Shown in pieces: positions 35,280 through 43,025 of a DNA stretch of 64,000 nt (position 1 is the first letter of the stretch; the number at the start of each line of letters is the position of its first letter). Below the pieces are notes generated by a model that had not been told where the DNA came from, ran no database searches, and worked only from the letters and a program-made list of their open reading frames with translations. Origin of the DNA: Nocardia puris (GTDB lineage: Bacteria; Actinomycetota; Actinomycetes; Mycobacteriales; Mycobacteriaceae); contig NZ_QNRE01000002.1 in NCBI RefSeq assembly GCF_003315035.1, positions 1 through 64,000 on the forward strand. The letters are read 5' to 3'. The translations under genes and the position numbers were made by a program.

Positions 35280-35647
35280 CGGCGCCGGTCACCGTCACGG
35301 TGGTCGAACCCGCGGTGATCGCGGCCGTCGCGGCGCGCGCGGCCGCGGCGGCGCCGGGCGTGGTGCGGCTCGAGCCCGGTGTGCGCGGACTGGTCGGCAC
35401 CTTCGTCCGGGCCGGACGGCAACGCCTCGCGGGCACGGAACCCGCTGCGGCGGAAGGCGTCCGGGCCCGACGCACCGCAGCCGGCGCGATACTGGTGGAG
35501 GTGGACGTGGTGCTGGCGGCCGACACCCACGCCGCCGAGGTGGGCGCGGCGGTGCAGCGGGAGGTGACCAGGGTGGTCGCCGAGCAGACGGGACAGGAGA
35601 TCGACGCGGTGACGGTGACGATCCTCGATATCGAGCCGGAGGCGTGA
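35276..35647 (+). CDS. Asp23/Gls24-like protein
   Basis: Protein of 123 residues starting with an ATG that overlaps the previous stop. The pattern VEPAVIAAVAARAAAAAPGV, VRLEPGVRGL, ILVEVDVVLAADTHAAEVGA and VTVTILDIE follows the Asp23 alternation of helix and strands. No signal or membrane span. Part of the stress operon and probably interacts with its Asp23 neighbours. Confidence 0.75.
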   Translation: MTAPVTVTVVEPAVIAAVAARAAAAAPGVVRLEPGVRGLVGTFVRAGRQRLAGTEPAAAEGVRARRTAAGAILVEVDVVLAADTHAAEVGAAVQREVTRVVAEQTGQEIDAVTVTILDIEPEA

Positions 35648-35961
35648 TGCGGCGGGACGAGACGTCCGTGCTCGCGGACGCGGTCCTGGCCGCACTCGAC
35701 GACGTGGCGGGGCTGCGGCCCGCCACGCCGCTGGGCGCCGAGGACCCGGCCTGGTGGCCGTGGGACACCCGCCGCTACGCCGTGGATCTCGCGGCCGACG
35801 CGGTGGAGGTCCGGGTGATCGCGGCGGTGTTGCCGTTGCCGCCGCTGCTGGTCCTGGCCGAGAAGGCGGTCCGCGACGCGCTGGCGGGCACCGCGCTGGC
35901 CGCGGCCCCGCTGCGCTTGGTGGTCACCGAACTCGACGCGGCCGCGTTCGACGGCGAATAG
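35647..35961 (+). CDS. Hypothetical protein of the Asp23 operon
   Basis: Protein of 104 residues whose ATG shares a base with the preceding stop (TGATG). It contains GLRPATPLGAEDPAWWPWDT and then VEVRVIAAVLPLPPLLVLAE, KAVRDAL and VVTELDAAAF, which could be a diverged half of an Asp23 domain. No family recognised with confidence. Tight coupling makes it part of the stress operon. Confidence 0.65.
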   Translation: MRRDETSVLADAVLAALDDVAGLRPATPLGAEDPAWWPWDTRRYAVDLAADAVEVRVIAAVLPLPPLLVLAEKAVRDALAGTALAAAPLRLVVTELDAAAFDGE

Positions 35962-36069
35962 TGGGTAACTCAGTTCACACAACCGATGCGTGACGAAAGC
36001 GGCACGGCCGGTGTCGACAGAGATGTAGGTCCGATATCCACTGCACCACAACGGAAATCAGGAGGAACC

Positions 36070-36561
36070 ATGACCACGGCGACCACCGAGAAGGACACCT
36101 CGAAGAACACGGCGGCCGCGGCGGCGCCGAACGCCCCCGCCAAGAAGCGCAATGACCTGGTTACCGACCAGGGCACCACCACCATCGCCGACGTGGTGGT
36201 CCAGAAGGTCGCCGGCCTCGCCGCCCGGGAAGTGCGGGGCGTGCACGACCTCGGCGGCGGCGCGGCGCGCGCGTTCGGCGCGATCCGCGACCGCATCCCC
36301 GGCGCGTCGGCCAGCATCGGCCAGGGCGTCTCGGTGGAGGTCGGCGAGACGCAGGCCGCCGTCGACCTGGAGATCGTCGTCGAGTACGGCGTCGCCATCG
36401 CCGAACTGGCGCGCACGGTGCGCCGCAACGTGATCACCGCGATCGAGCAGATGACCGGGCTCGAGGTGGTCGAGGTCAATATCAACGTCAACGACGTCTA
36501 CATCCCGGGCGACGACGATGACGACGCCACCACCGCCGCCCCGACCGGCCGGGTGCAGTAA
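36070..36561 (+). CDS. Asp23/Gls24 family envelope stress protein
   Basis: Canonical member, 163 residues. An Ala/Lys-rich N-terminus leads to GTTTIADVVVQKVAGLAARE and VRGVHDLGGG, then VSVEVGETQAAVDLEIVVEY, TVRRNVITAIEQMTGLEVVE and VNVNDVYIP-type strand (VNINVNDVYIPGDD) with an acidic tail. In Firmicutes Asp23 coats the membrane through AmaP. The ATG at 36070 has GGAGG at 36061. It follows a 108-base gap in the operon, so may have an extra promoter. Confidence 0.92.
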   Translation: MTTATTEKDTSKNTAAAAAPNAPAKKRNDLVTDQGTTTIADVVVQKVAGLAAREVRGVHDLGGGAARAFGAIRDRIPGASASIGQGVSVEVGETQAAVDLEIVVEYGVAIAELARTVRRNVITAIEQMTGLEVVEVNINVNDVYIPGDDDDDATTAAPTGRVQ

Positions 36562-36594
36562 CCACCCACCCATCCGCTGGGAGAGGAGTCCGTT

Positions 36595-36783
36595 GTGAAC
36601 GCGACAACGATCTGTCTGGCCGTCGGCCTCGCGCTCGGCTTCGCCGCGGCGTTCGGCGGATTCGGCGCCTTCGCCATCGTCCTGGTGTTCGGGGCGCTGG
36701 GACTGCTCGTCGGGCGCTGGTTCGACGGTGAGCTCGACCTGTCCGGTCTGGTGCGCTCCACGCAGCGCCGGAGCAGGCGATGA
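36595..36783 (+). CDS. Small membrane protein, DUF2273-like
   Basis: Protein of 62 residues with a GTG start. Two hydrophobic segments joined by a Gly-rich turn (LALGFAAAFGGFGAFAIVLV) end in GRWFDGELDLSGL and a basic tail. DUF2273 proteins of this size accompany Asp23 and AmaP in many Gram-positive operons. Probably a membrane component of the Asp23 assembly. Next gene overlaps its stop. Confidence 0.75.
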   Translation: MNATTICLAVGLALGFAAAFGGFGAFAIVLVFGALGLLVGRWFDGELDLSGLVRSTQRRSRR

Positions 36784-37109
36784 CCACCGCGGCCGCCGCA
36801 GCGGAGCTGCCCGGCCTCACCACCGTCGCGGGCCGTGCCGTGCGTCGCATCGCGGCGCAGGCGGCCCGCGAGGTGGCCGGTGTGGGGCGTGACGTCGACG
36901 CCGAGGCGCGGGTCACCGGCGATCGCACGGCGCTGGATCTGCGGATCCCGGTCGTCTACCCCGCCCCGGTGGGGCGGGTGGCCGACGCGTGCCGCGCGCA
37001 CGTGCTGCGCCGCACCACCGAACTCACCGGGTTGGCGGTGACCGGGGTGGACATCGTGATCGGCGCGCTGGTCAGCGAATCCGCCGTCGTCGAACGGAGG
37101 GTGCGGTGA
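36780..37109 (+). CDS. Asp23/Gls24-like protein, short
   Basis: Protein of 109 residues with the Asp23 layout: LTTVAGRAVRRIAAQAAREV, ALDLRIPVVYPAPVGRVADA, then VLRRTTELTGLAVTGVDIVI. ATG overlaps the previous stop (ATGA). A second regular Asp23 protein in the same operon suggests hetero-assembly. Cytoplasmic. Confidence 0.82.
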   Translation: MTTAAAAAELPGLTTVAGRAVRRIAAQAAREVAGVGRDVDAEARVTGDRTALDLRIPVVYPAPVGRVADACRAHVLRRTTELTGLAVTGVDIVIGALVSESAVVERRVR

Positions 37110-37645
37110 TCCGCAGGCCCCGCCGAGCGGTGCCCGCCGCCCTGCTCGCGCTGCTCCTGCTGGCCGGGTGCGTCGCGGTGGGGGTGTGGGCGGGCCAGCG
37201 CTTGGCGGGGACGCGCGAGTACGTCTCCTACGATCGGATCGCCACCGAACTGCACGGCATCACCTGGAACGAGGTGCCCGTACTGATCGCGGGCATCGCG
37301 GCCGTGGTGGTCGGTCTGCTGCTGCTGGCGGTGGCCGTGCTGCCCGGACGCGCGCTGTTGCTGCCGCTCGCGGAGGAGCAAGGGCTGCGCGGTGGCGTCA
37401 CGCGCAGCGGCCTGCGCACCGCGTTGCAGGAGACCGCGACCGGGATGGACGGCGTGCGCAAGGCGCGGATCAAGGTGAAGCGCAAGGGCGTGAAGGTTTC
37501 GGCCCACACCGACCGGGCGCAGTCCGAAGGCATGGCGGATGCCGTGTGCGATCTGCTCACCCGACGGGTGCAGGAGATCGGGCCGCAACCCGTGCGGCGG
37601 GTGCGCGCCAGCGTGCACGCGAGCCGTAAGCGAGGTGTGCAATGA
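37106..37645 (+). CDS. DUF6286-like membrane protein
   Basis: Protein of 179 residues with two hydrophobic segments (about 8-28 and 52-78) and a cytoplasmic C-terminal domain with GVTRSGLRTALQETATGMDG and ARIKVKRKGVKVSAHTDRAQ. Matches the DUF6286 family that sits beside Asp23 genes in actinobacteria, with AmaP-like layout. GTG start overlapping the previous stop. Confidence 0.72.
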   Translation: MIRRPRRAVPAALLALLLLAGCVAVGVWAGQRLAGTREYVSYDRIATELHGITWNEVPVLIAGIAAVVVGLLLLAVAVLPGRALLLPLAEEQGLRGGVTRSGLRTALQETATGMDGVRKARIKVKRKGVKVSAHTDRAQSEGMADAVCDLLTRRVQEIGPQPVRRVRASVHASRKRGVQ

Positions 37646-38217
37646 GCGCGATCAATCGTCCGGCCAAGCTGAACCGCGGCCTGATCGGACTCGTGGGCGC
37701 CGCGCTGATCGCGGCGGGTGTGCTGGCACTGGTCGCGCACTACGGGCGACTCGGCTGGGTCGACTCCGACGCACCCCTGGTGCCGGGCACCGGCGGGCCG
37801 CCCACGTGGGTGCTGTGGGTGACCATCGCCGGCGCGGTGGTGCTCGGATTGCTGTGCCTGCGCTGGCTTTTCGCGCAGTTGTTCCGGATGCCGAAAACGG
37901 AGGTGTGGCGCGTCGGCACCGATACGGGAACCGGTACAACGACCCTGGAATCCGGGACGGCCGCCGACGCCGTCGCCGACGACATCGAGAGCTACCCCGG
38001 CGTCCGTTCGGCCGCCGCGTGGCTCTCCGGCCCCGGCGACGCGCCGGAACTGCACCTGACCGTCACCGCCGAGACCTTCGCCGATATCGCGGAACTGCGC
38101 AAGCGGATCCTCGGCCACGCGGTCGCCCGCCTGCGCGAAGCCCTCGAGGTGACCGCCATCCCGGTCACCTTGGAGCTGGACCTCGCCCAGGGGCGGGGCA
38201 AGCGCCACCTGGCGTAG
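37642..38217 (+). CDS. amaP: Alkaline shock response membrane anchor protein AmaP
   Basis: Last gene of the stress operon, 191 residues, ATG overlapping the preceding stop. NRPAKLNRGLIGLVGAALIA begins the first membrane span; a second follows at about residues 55-75 (WVLWVTIAGAVVLGLLCL). The C-terminal soluble part VADDIESYPGVRSAAAWLSG and ALEVTAIPVTLELDL is the AmaP region expected to hold Asp23 at the membrane. No terminator hairpin found directly downstream. Confidence 0.85.
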   Translation: MSAINRPAKLNRGLIGLVGAALIAAGVLALVAHYGRLGWVDSDAPLVPGTGGPPTWVLWVTIAGAVVLGLLCLRWLFAQLFRMPKTEVWRVGTDTGTGTTTLESGTAADAVADDIESYPGVRSAAAWLSGPGDAPELHLTVTAETFADIAELRKRILGHAVARLREALEVTAIPVTLELDLAQGRGKRHLA

Positions 38218-38358
38218 CGAACGCGGCCGCTCGACCCGGCACCAGACCCGCCGGGCCGAGCGGCCGATCGCGCGGAAATCCGGTCCGCGAGCACCGTTGC
38301 GTCGCTCCCCGAAAAGTATCGGTTGGTCATCCGGGACAACTAGTGCCAGTCTTATCCG

Positions 38359-39891
38359 GTGAACCAACCTCCGGATATCAAGGCGGGCCCGGACCCGGCC
38401 TCCGACAAGCTGGACGCGGGTGTGTTCAAGGTGGCGGGCGTGGTCGTGCTGGGCGCGATCATGTCGATCCTGGACATCACGGTCGTCATCGTCGCCCTGC
38501 CGACCTTCCAGAACGAGTTCGGCACCAGTCCCGCGATGGCCGCGTGGACGGTCACCGGCTACACCCTCGCCCTCGCCACGGTCATCCCGCTCACCGGGTG
38601 GGCGGCCGACCGGTTCGGCACCAAACGCCTCTACGTCACCGCGCTGCTGCTGTTCGTGATCGGCTCGGTGCTGTGCAGCGCGGCCTGGAACATCGAGTCG
38701 CTCATCGCGTTCCGCGTCGTGCAGGGCATCGGCGGCGGCATGCTCATGCCGCTGGGCATGACGATCATGACCCACGCGGCGGGCCCGCACCGGGTCGGGC
38801 GCGTGATGGCCGTGCTCGGCGTGCCGATGCTGCTGGGCCCGATCAGCGGCCCGATCCTGGGCGGCTGGCTGATCGACGCGTTCAGCTGGCACTGGGTCTT
38901 CCTCATCAACCTGCCCATCGGCGTGATCGCGATCGCCGCGGCCTGGATCATCCTGCCCGCCGACGATCCGCACCCCTCGGAATCGTTCGACTTCGTCGGC
39001 ATGCTGCTCGCCTCGCCGGGCCTGGCGCTGCTGCTCTACGGCGTCTCGATCATCCCGGAGGAGGGCACGGCCGCCACCAAGAAGGTGATCATCCCGATCG
39101 TCGTGGGCGCGCTGTTGCTCATCGGGTTCGTCTTCCACGCGCTCAACACCAAGCACCCGCTGATCGACCTGCGGCTGTTCCGCAACCGCGCGATGACGTT
39201 CTCGGTGCTCACCATGATGCTGTTCGCCATCGCGTTCTTCGGCTCCGGCCTGCTGCTGCCGTCCTACCTCCAGCAGGTGCGCGGGGAGACCGCGCTCGCG
39301 GCGGGTCTGCTCATCGCGCCGCAGGGTCTGGGCGCGATGCTCACCATGCCGATCGCGGGTCGCCTGGTCGACAAGATCGGACCGGGCAAGATCGTGTTGT
39401 TCGGCGTCGCCCTGCTCTCGGTGGGCATGCTGTACTTCACGCAGCTGACCTCGGACAGCTCCTACTGGGTGATGTGCGCGGCGCTGTTCGTCACCGGTCT
39501 GGGCATGGGCTGCACCATGATGCCGATCATGACCGCCGCCATCCAGACGCTGACCCACGAGCAGGTGGCGCGCGGGTCGACGCTGATGAACATCGTCAAC
39601 CAGACCGCCGGTTCCATCGGCACCGCGACCATCTCGGTGGTGCTGGCCAACCTGCTCAAGGACCAGATGCTGGCCGGTCCCGCGATCGCGTCGAACATCG
39701 ATCCGGCCATCGCGCAGCAGCTCGGACCGGAGGCGGTGGCGATCGGTCTCGCCCAGGCGGCCGACGCGTTCGCCGACACGTACGTGGTGGCGGTCGTGCT
39801 CATCGTGCTGACCTTGATCCCGGCGTTCTTCCTGCCGCGCACCAAGCCGCCGATCCCGGAGGGCGCCGACACGAAGGTGCTGGTGCACTGA
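38359..39891 (+). CDS. MFS drug exporter, DHA2 (EmrB/QacA) family
   Basis: Proton-driven efflux protein of 510 residues with 14 predicted membrane spans. Motif D1 region LDITVVIVALPTFQNEF, motif A GWAADRFGTKRLY, and motif C GPISGPILGGWLIDAFSWHW are typical. A long loop between spans 6 and 7 and a final soluble tail are present. The GTG at 38359 starts MNQPPDIKAG. The substrate is unknown. No regulator gene adjacent. A perfect hairpin follows. Confidence 0.92.
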   Translation: MNQPPDIKAGPDPASDKLDAGVFKVAGVVVLGAIMSILDITVVIVALPTFQNEFGTSPAMAAWTVTGYTLALATVIPLTGWAADRFGTKRLYVTALLLFVIGSVLCSAAWNIESLIAFRVVQGIGGGMLMPLGMTIMTHAAGPHRVGRVMAVLGVPMLLGPISGPILGGWLIDAFSWHWVFLINLPIGVIAIAAAWIILPADDPHPSESFDFVGMLLASPGLALLLYGVSIIPEEGTAATKKVIIPIVVGALLLIGFVFHALNTKHPLIDLRLFRNRAMTFSVLTMMLFAIAFFGSGLLLPSYLQQVRGETALAAGLLIAPQGLGAMLTMPIAGRLVDKIGPGKIVLFGVALLSVGMLYFTQLTSDSSYWVMCAALFVTGLGMGCTMMPIMTAAIQTLTHEQVARGSTLMNIVNQTAGSIGTATISVVLANLLKDQMLAGPAIASNIDPAIAQQLGPEAVAIGLAQAADAFADTYVVAVVLIVLTLIPAFFLPRTKPPIPEGADTKVLVH

Positions 39892-39905
39892 CGGAGGCAC
39901 CGAAC

Positions 39906-39935
39906 GGGGGCCGTGGCGAGATCGCCACGGCCCCC
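39906..39935. terminator. Bidirectional terminator
   Basis: GGGGGCCGTGGCGA and TCGCCACGGCCCCC form a perfect 14-base stem around two bases, between the convergent exporter and SRPBCC genes. Confidence 0.88.
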
Positions 39936-39951
39936 GACTCGTCACCGGCGC

Positions 39952-40383
39952 TCAGCCGTAGAGCGCGACGAACTTCTCCAGCGACTTCTCGATATCACCC
40001 TTCACCGCCCGCGCGACGCCCGAGCCGATCGGGCCGAACAGCGGCGCGCCGCCGAGTTCGAGGTCGACCGTCACCTCCGAGCCCGCACCCTTCGGCGCGA
40101 CCAGCAGGCCGAGCGTGAACTTGGTGCCGCCCTTGCCGGAGCCCTTCAGCACCAGCTTGCTCGGCGCGTCGGCCGTCTGCACCTTCCAGGTGACCCGGTT
40201 GCGCATGCCCTTCACCGTGGCCACGCCGACCAGCTCGGTGCCCGGCGTGAGCGTCGCGGGCACCTCGCCGCGCCACGCCTCGTGCATGGTGAGCCACCGA
40301 TCGAGCTCGGCCAGATTCGCGGTGTGCGACCACGCCTCCGCCGGGGGGATCGGAACGTCGACGGAGACCTTTACCTTTGCCAT
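39952..40383 (-). CDS. SRPBCC family (START-like) protein
   Basis: Ligand-binding protein of 143 residues with the helix-grip fold: MAKVKVSVDVPIPPAEAWSH starts the family, GTELVGVATVKGMRNRVTWK and VTVDLELGGAPLFGPIGSG follow. The C-terminal long helix reads KGDIEKSLEKFVALYG. I chose the ATG at 40383 as it matches the family; upstream frame is not conserved. It diverges from the LLM oxidoreductase gene and shares the exporter terminator. Ligand unknown. Confidence 0.85.
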   Translation of the reverse strand: MAKVKVSVDVPIPPAEAWSHTANLAELDRWLTMHEAWRGEVPATLTPGTELVGVATVKGMRNRVTWKVQTADAPSKLVLKGSGKGGTKFTLGLLVAPKGAGSEVTVDLELGGAPLFGPIGSGVARAVKGDIEKSLEKFVALYG

Positions 40384-40487
40384 GCGCGGATGGTATCCGG
40401 TACCGCCAGTCCCGCCTCGCTCCGCATCGCGTCCCACTATGTGAGCCGCGTCACCGTGGAATACCCACGGGGGCGCCCCGGTTGTTA

Positions 40488-40505
40488 TGGTTGCCAAGTC
40501 AACCA
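40488..40505. promoter_or_regulatory. Inverted repeat before the LLM oxidoreductase
   Basis: TGGTTG-n6-CAACCA with a core TTGCCAAGTCAA lies 18 bases upstream of the GTG start. The form suits a MarR-type repressor, but no such gene is next to it. Confidence 0.5.
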
Positions 40506-40523
40506 ATTAGCCGAGGAGGCCTC

Positions 40524-41609
40524 GTGCAGTTCGGAATCTTCTCCGTCGGTGATGTCACCACCGACCCCACGAACGGCCGCACGCCCAGCGAGGCCGAGCG
40601 GATCAAGGCGATGGTGGCGATCGCGCAGAAGGCCGAGGAAGTCGGGCTCGACGTCTTCGCCACCGGCGAGCACCACAACCCGCCGTTCGTCCCGTCCTCG
40701 CCCACGACCATGCTCGGCTACATCGCCGGGCGCACCGACCGTATCCTGCTGTCCACCGCGACCACGCTGATCACCACCAACGATCCGGTGAAGATCGCCG
40801 AGGATTTCGCGATGCTCCAGCACCTGGCCGACGGCCGGGTGGACCTGATGCTCGGCCGCGGCAACACCGGTCCGGTTTACCCCTGGTTCGGCCGGGACAT
40901 CCGCGACGGCATCCCGCTCGCCATCGAGAACTACCACCTGCTGCACCGGCTCTGGCGCGAGGACGTGGTGGACTGGGAGGGCAAGTTCCGCACCCCGCTC
41001 CAGTCGTTCACCGCCACCCCGCGCCCGCTCGACGGCGTGCCCCCGTTCGTGTGGCACGGTTCCATCCGCAGCCCCGAGATCGCCGAACAGGCCGCCTACT
41101 ACGGTGACGGTTTCTTCGCCAACAACATCTTCTGGCCCAAGGAGCACTTCCAGCGGCTCATCGAGCTGTACCGGCGGCGCTACGAGCACTACGGCCACGG
41201 TTCGGCCGATCAGGCGATCGTCGGCCTCGGCGGGCAGGTCTTCCTGCGCAAGAACTCCCAGGACGCGGTGCGCGAGTTCCGCCCCTACTTCGACAACGCG
41301 CCCGTCTACGGGCACGGCCCCTCGCTGGAGGAGTTCACCGAGCAGACGCCGCTCACCGTCGGCAGCCCGCAGGAGGCCATCGACAAGACCCTCACCTTCC
41401 GCGAGCACTTCGGCGACTACCAGCGCCAGCTGTTCCTGGTCGATCACGCGGGCCTGCCGCTGAAAACCGTGCTGGAGCAGCTGGATCTGCTCGGTTCGGA
41501 GGTGATTCCGGTGCTGCGCAAGGAATTCGAGGCGCGGCGCGCACCCGGTGTGCCCGACGCGCCCACCCATGCCTCGCTGCTGGCGGCGCGGGAAGCGGAG
41601 GTGGTGTGA
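40524..41609 (+). CDS. LLM class flavin-dependent oxidoreductase, CE1758-type
   Basis: Bacterial luciferase-like monooxygenase of 361 residues. The TIM-barrel pattern includes MQFGIFSVGD, AQKAEEVGLDVFATGEHHNP, RILLSTATTLITTNDPVKIA and DGRVDLMLGRGNTGPVYPWF. The gene directly downstream, overlapping by four bases, is an FMN reductase of the CE1759 type, and such pairs are a known LLM/reductase duo in actinobacteria. The start is the GTG at 40524 with CCGAGGAGG upstream. Substrate unknown. Confidence 0.9.
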   Translation: MQFGIFSVGDVTTDPTNGRTPSEAERIKAMVAIAQKAEEVGLDVFATGEHHNPPFVPSSPTTMLGYIAGRTDRILLSTATTLITTNDPVKIAEDFAMLQHLADGRVDLMLGRGNTGPVYPWFGRDIRDGIPLAIENYHLLHRLWREDVVDWEGKFRTPLQSFTATPRPLDGVPPFVWHGSIRSPEIAEQAAYYGDGFFANNIFWPKEHFQRLIELYRRRYEHYGHGSADQAIVGLGGQVFLRKNSQDAVREFRPYFDNAPVYGHGPSLEEFTEQTPLTVGSPQEAIDKTLTFREHFGDYQRQLFLVDHAGLPLKTVLEQLDLLGSEVIPVLRKEFEARRAPGVPDAPTHASLLAAREAEVV

Positions 41610-42235
41610 TGATGACCGAGACGCGGATCGCGGTGGTGTCGGGCGGGCTCTCGCAGCCCTCGTCCACCCGGCTGCTGGCCGACCGGCTCGCCGCCGCCAC
41701 CGAACGTTTCCTCACCCAGCGGGACCGGCGGGTGCGCTTCGACGTGGTCGAATTGCGCGACCACGCCCACGATCTGGCCAATAACCTGGTGACCGGGTTC
41801 CCGTCGCCCGCGCTGCGCAAGACCCTCGACCGGGTGGTCGGCGCCGACGGGCTGATCGCGGTGACGCCGATCTTCAACGCCTCCTACAGCGGCCTGTTCA
41901 AGTCGTTCTTCGATGTGCTGGAACCGGATTCGCTGGTCGGCATGCCGGTGCTGCTCGGCGCGACCGGTGGCACCGAACGGCATTCGCTGGCCCTGGAACA
42001 CGCGCTGCGGCCGATGTTCGTCTACCTGCGCACCGTGGTCGCGCCGACGGCCGTGTACGCGGCCTCGGAGGACTGGGGCGCCGGTGGCGCGGCCGACGCG
42101 CTGGACCAGCGGATCGCCAGGGCCGGGGAGGAATTCACCGAGATGCTCGCCGCCCGCTCCGCGGTGCGCCCGCCCGACCCCTACGGCGAGCCGGTGCCGT
42201 TCGAGCAACTGCTCAGCGGCCGCGGCCTGGACTGA
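41606..42235 (+). CDS. NAD(P)H-dependent FMN reductase, partner of the LLM enzyme
   Basis: Flavodoxin-like reductase of 209 residues that would supply reduced flavin to the LLM enzyme. IAVVSGGLSQPSSTRLLADR is the phosphate-binding segment; VTPIFNASYSGLFKSFFDVL and PVLLGATGGTERHSLALEHA follow the family. Two further Met codons lie at the start. CE1759-type reductase by length and pairing. Overlaps the LLM gene by four bases. Confidence 0.9.
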   Translation: MMMTETRIAVVSGGLSQPSSTRLLADRLAAATERFLTQRDRRVRFDVVELRDHAHDLANNLVTGFPSPALRKTLDRVVGADGLIAVTPIFNASYSGLFKSFFDVLEPDSLVGMPVLLGATGGTERHSLALEHALRPMFVYLRTVVAPTAVYAASEDWGAGGAADALDQRIARAGEEFTEMLAARSAVRPPDPYGEPVPFEQLLSGRGLD

Positions 42236-42308
42236 CCCCCGGGCGCCGACGATGTCGCCCACGTATCACCCGATGATTGAAAGTTCTACCAACAAAGGAG
42301 AATCGACC

Positions 42309-42857
42309 ATGACGACCGGAATCGCCAACGGACTCACCGCCGGTACCTGGGTCATCGACCCCGCCCACTCGAGCGTCGGCTTCGCGGTACGCCACCTCAT
42401 GGTGAGCAAGGTCCGCGGCCGCTTCACCGATTTCGACGGCAAGCTCGTCATCGACGAGGACGGCACCGCCTCGGCCGAGGCCGAGATCCGGGTGAACTCG
42501 CTGACCACCGACAACGACCAGCGCGACGCCCACCTGCGCACCGCCGACTTCTTCCACGCCGAGCAGTTCCCGGTGATGACGTTCAAGTCCACCGGCTTCC
42601 GCGTCTCCGGCGACGACTTCGTGGTGGACGGCGATTTCACGGTGCGCGGCAACACCAAGCCGGTGTCGCTCGAGGTCGAGTTCCTGGGCGTGAACCCGGG
42701 CATGGGACAGGGCACCGTCGCGGGTTTCGAGGCCAAGACCGTGGTGAGCCGCAAGGAGTTCGGGCTCGACATCGACATGCCGCTGCCCGACGGCGGCACG
42801 GTGATCGGCGACAAGATCACCCTGAGCCTCGAGATCGAGGTCGTCCGCCAGGACTGA
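42309..42857 (+). CDS. YceI-family protein
   Basis: Lipocalin-like protein of 182 residues that binds polyisoprenoid or related lipid ligands. GTWVIDPAHSSVGFAVRHLM, VRGRFTDFDG, DAHLRTADFFHAEQFPVMTF and GDFTVRGNTKPVSLEVEF are family motifs. There is no signal peptide, so it is cytoplasmic, as usual for actinobacterial members. The ATG at 42309 follows AAAGGAG. Ordinary stand-alone gene. Confidence 0.93.
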   Translation: MTTGIANGLTAGTWVIDPAHSSVGFAVRHLMVSKVRGRFTDFDGKLVIDEDGTASAEAEIRVNSLTTDNDQRDAHLRTADFFHAEQFPVMTFKSTGFRVSGDDFVVDGDFTVRGNTKPVSLEVEFLGVNPGMGQGTVAGFEAKTVVSRKEFGLDIDMPLPDGGTVIGDKITLSLEIEVVRQD

Positions 42858-42879
42858 CCCGCAACGCCGAGATGCCGTG

Positions 42880-42901
42880 CGCCGGAACACGATCCGGCGC
42901 T
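42880..42901. terminator. Hairpin terminator between yceI-like gene and pepN
   Basis: Inner arms GCGCCGGA/TCCGGCGC around ACACGA, nested inside weaker outer arms AACGCCG (42864) and CGGCGTT (42904). Serves the plus-strand gene. Confidence 0.65.
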
Positions 42902-43025
42902 GCGGCGTTTCGCGCGTTTGTCGGGTGTCGCCGTGGGCGGCGTTTCGTCCCGGGCCGGACGCATCCTGACCTGACACGAGATGGGCGGCCGCGCCGAGTA
43001 TCCCGCGAGTGAACCGCCGACGCCG

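Noticed and set aside
35945..35968. GGGTAA preceded by GTTC as SigF promoter for the Asp23 gene at 36070
   Set aside because: The spacer is about 13 bases, too short for the SigF class, and the distance to the start is long.
37228..39945. 900-codon minus-strand frame opposite the Asp23 operon and the exporter
   Set aside because: Arg/His/Asp-rich low-complexity translation lying antisense to well-supported genes.
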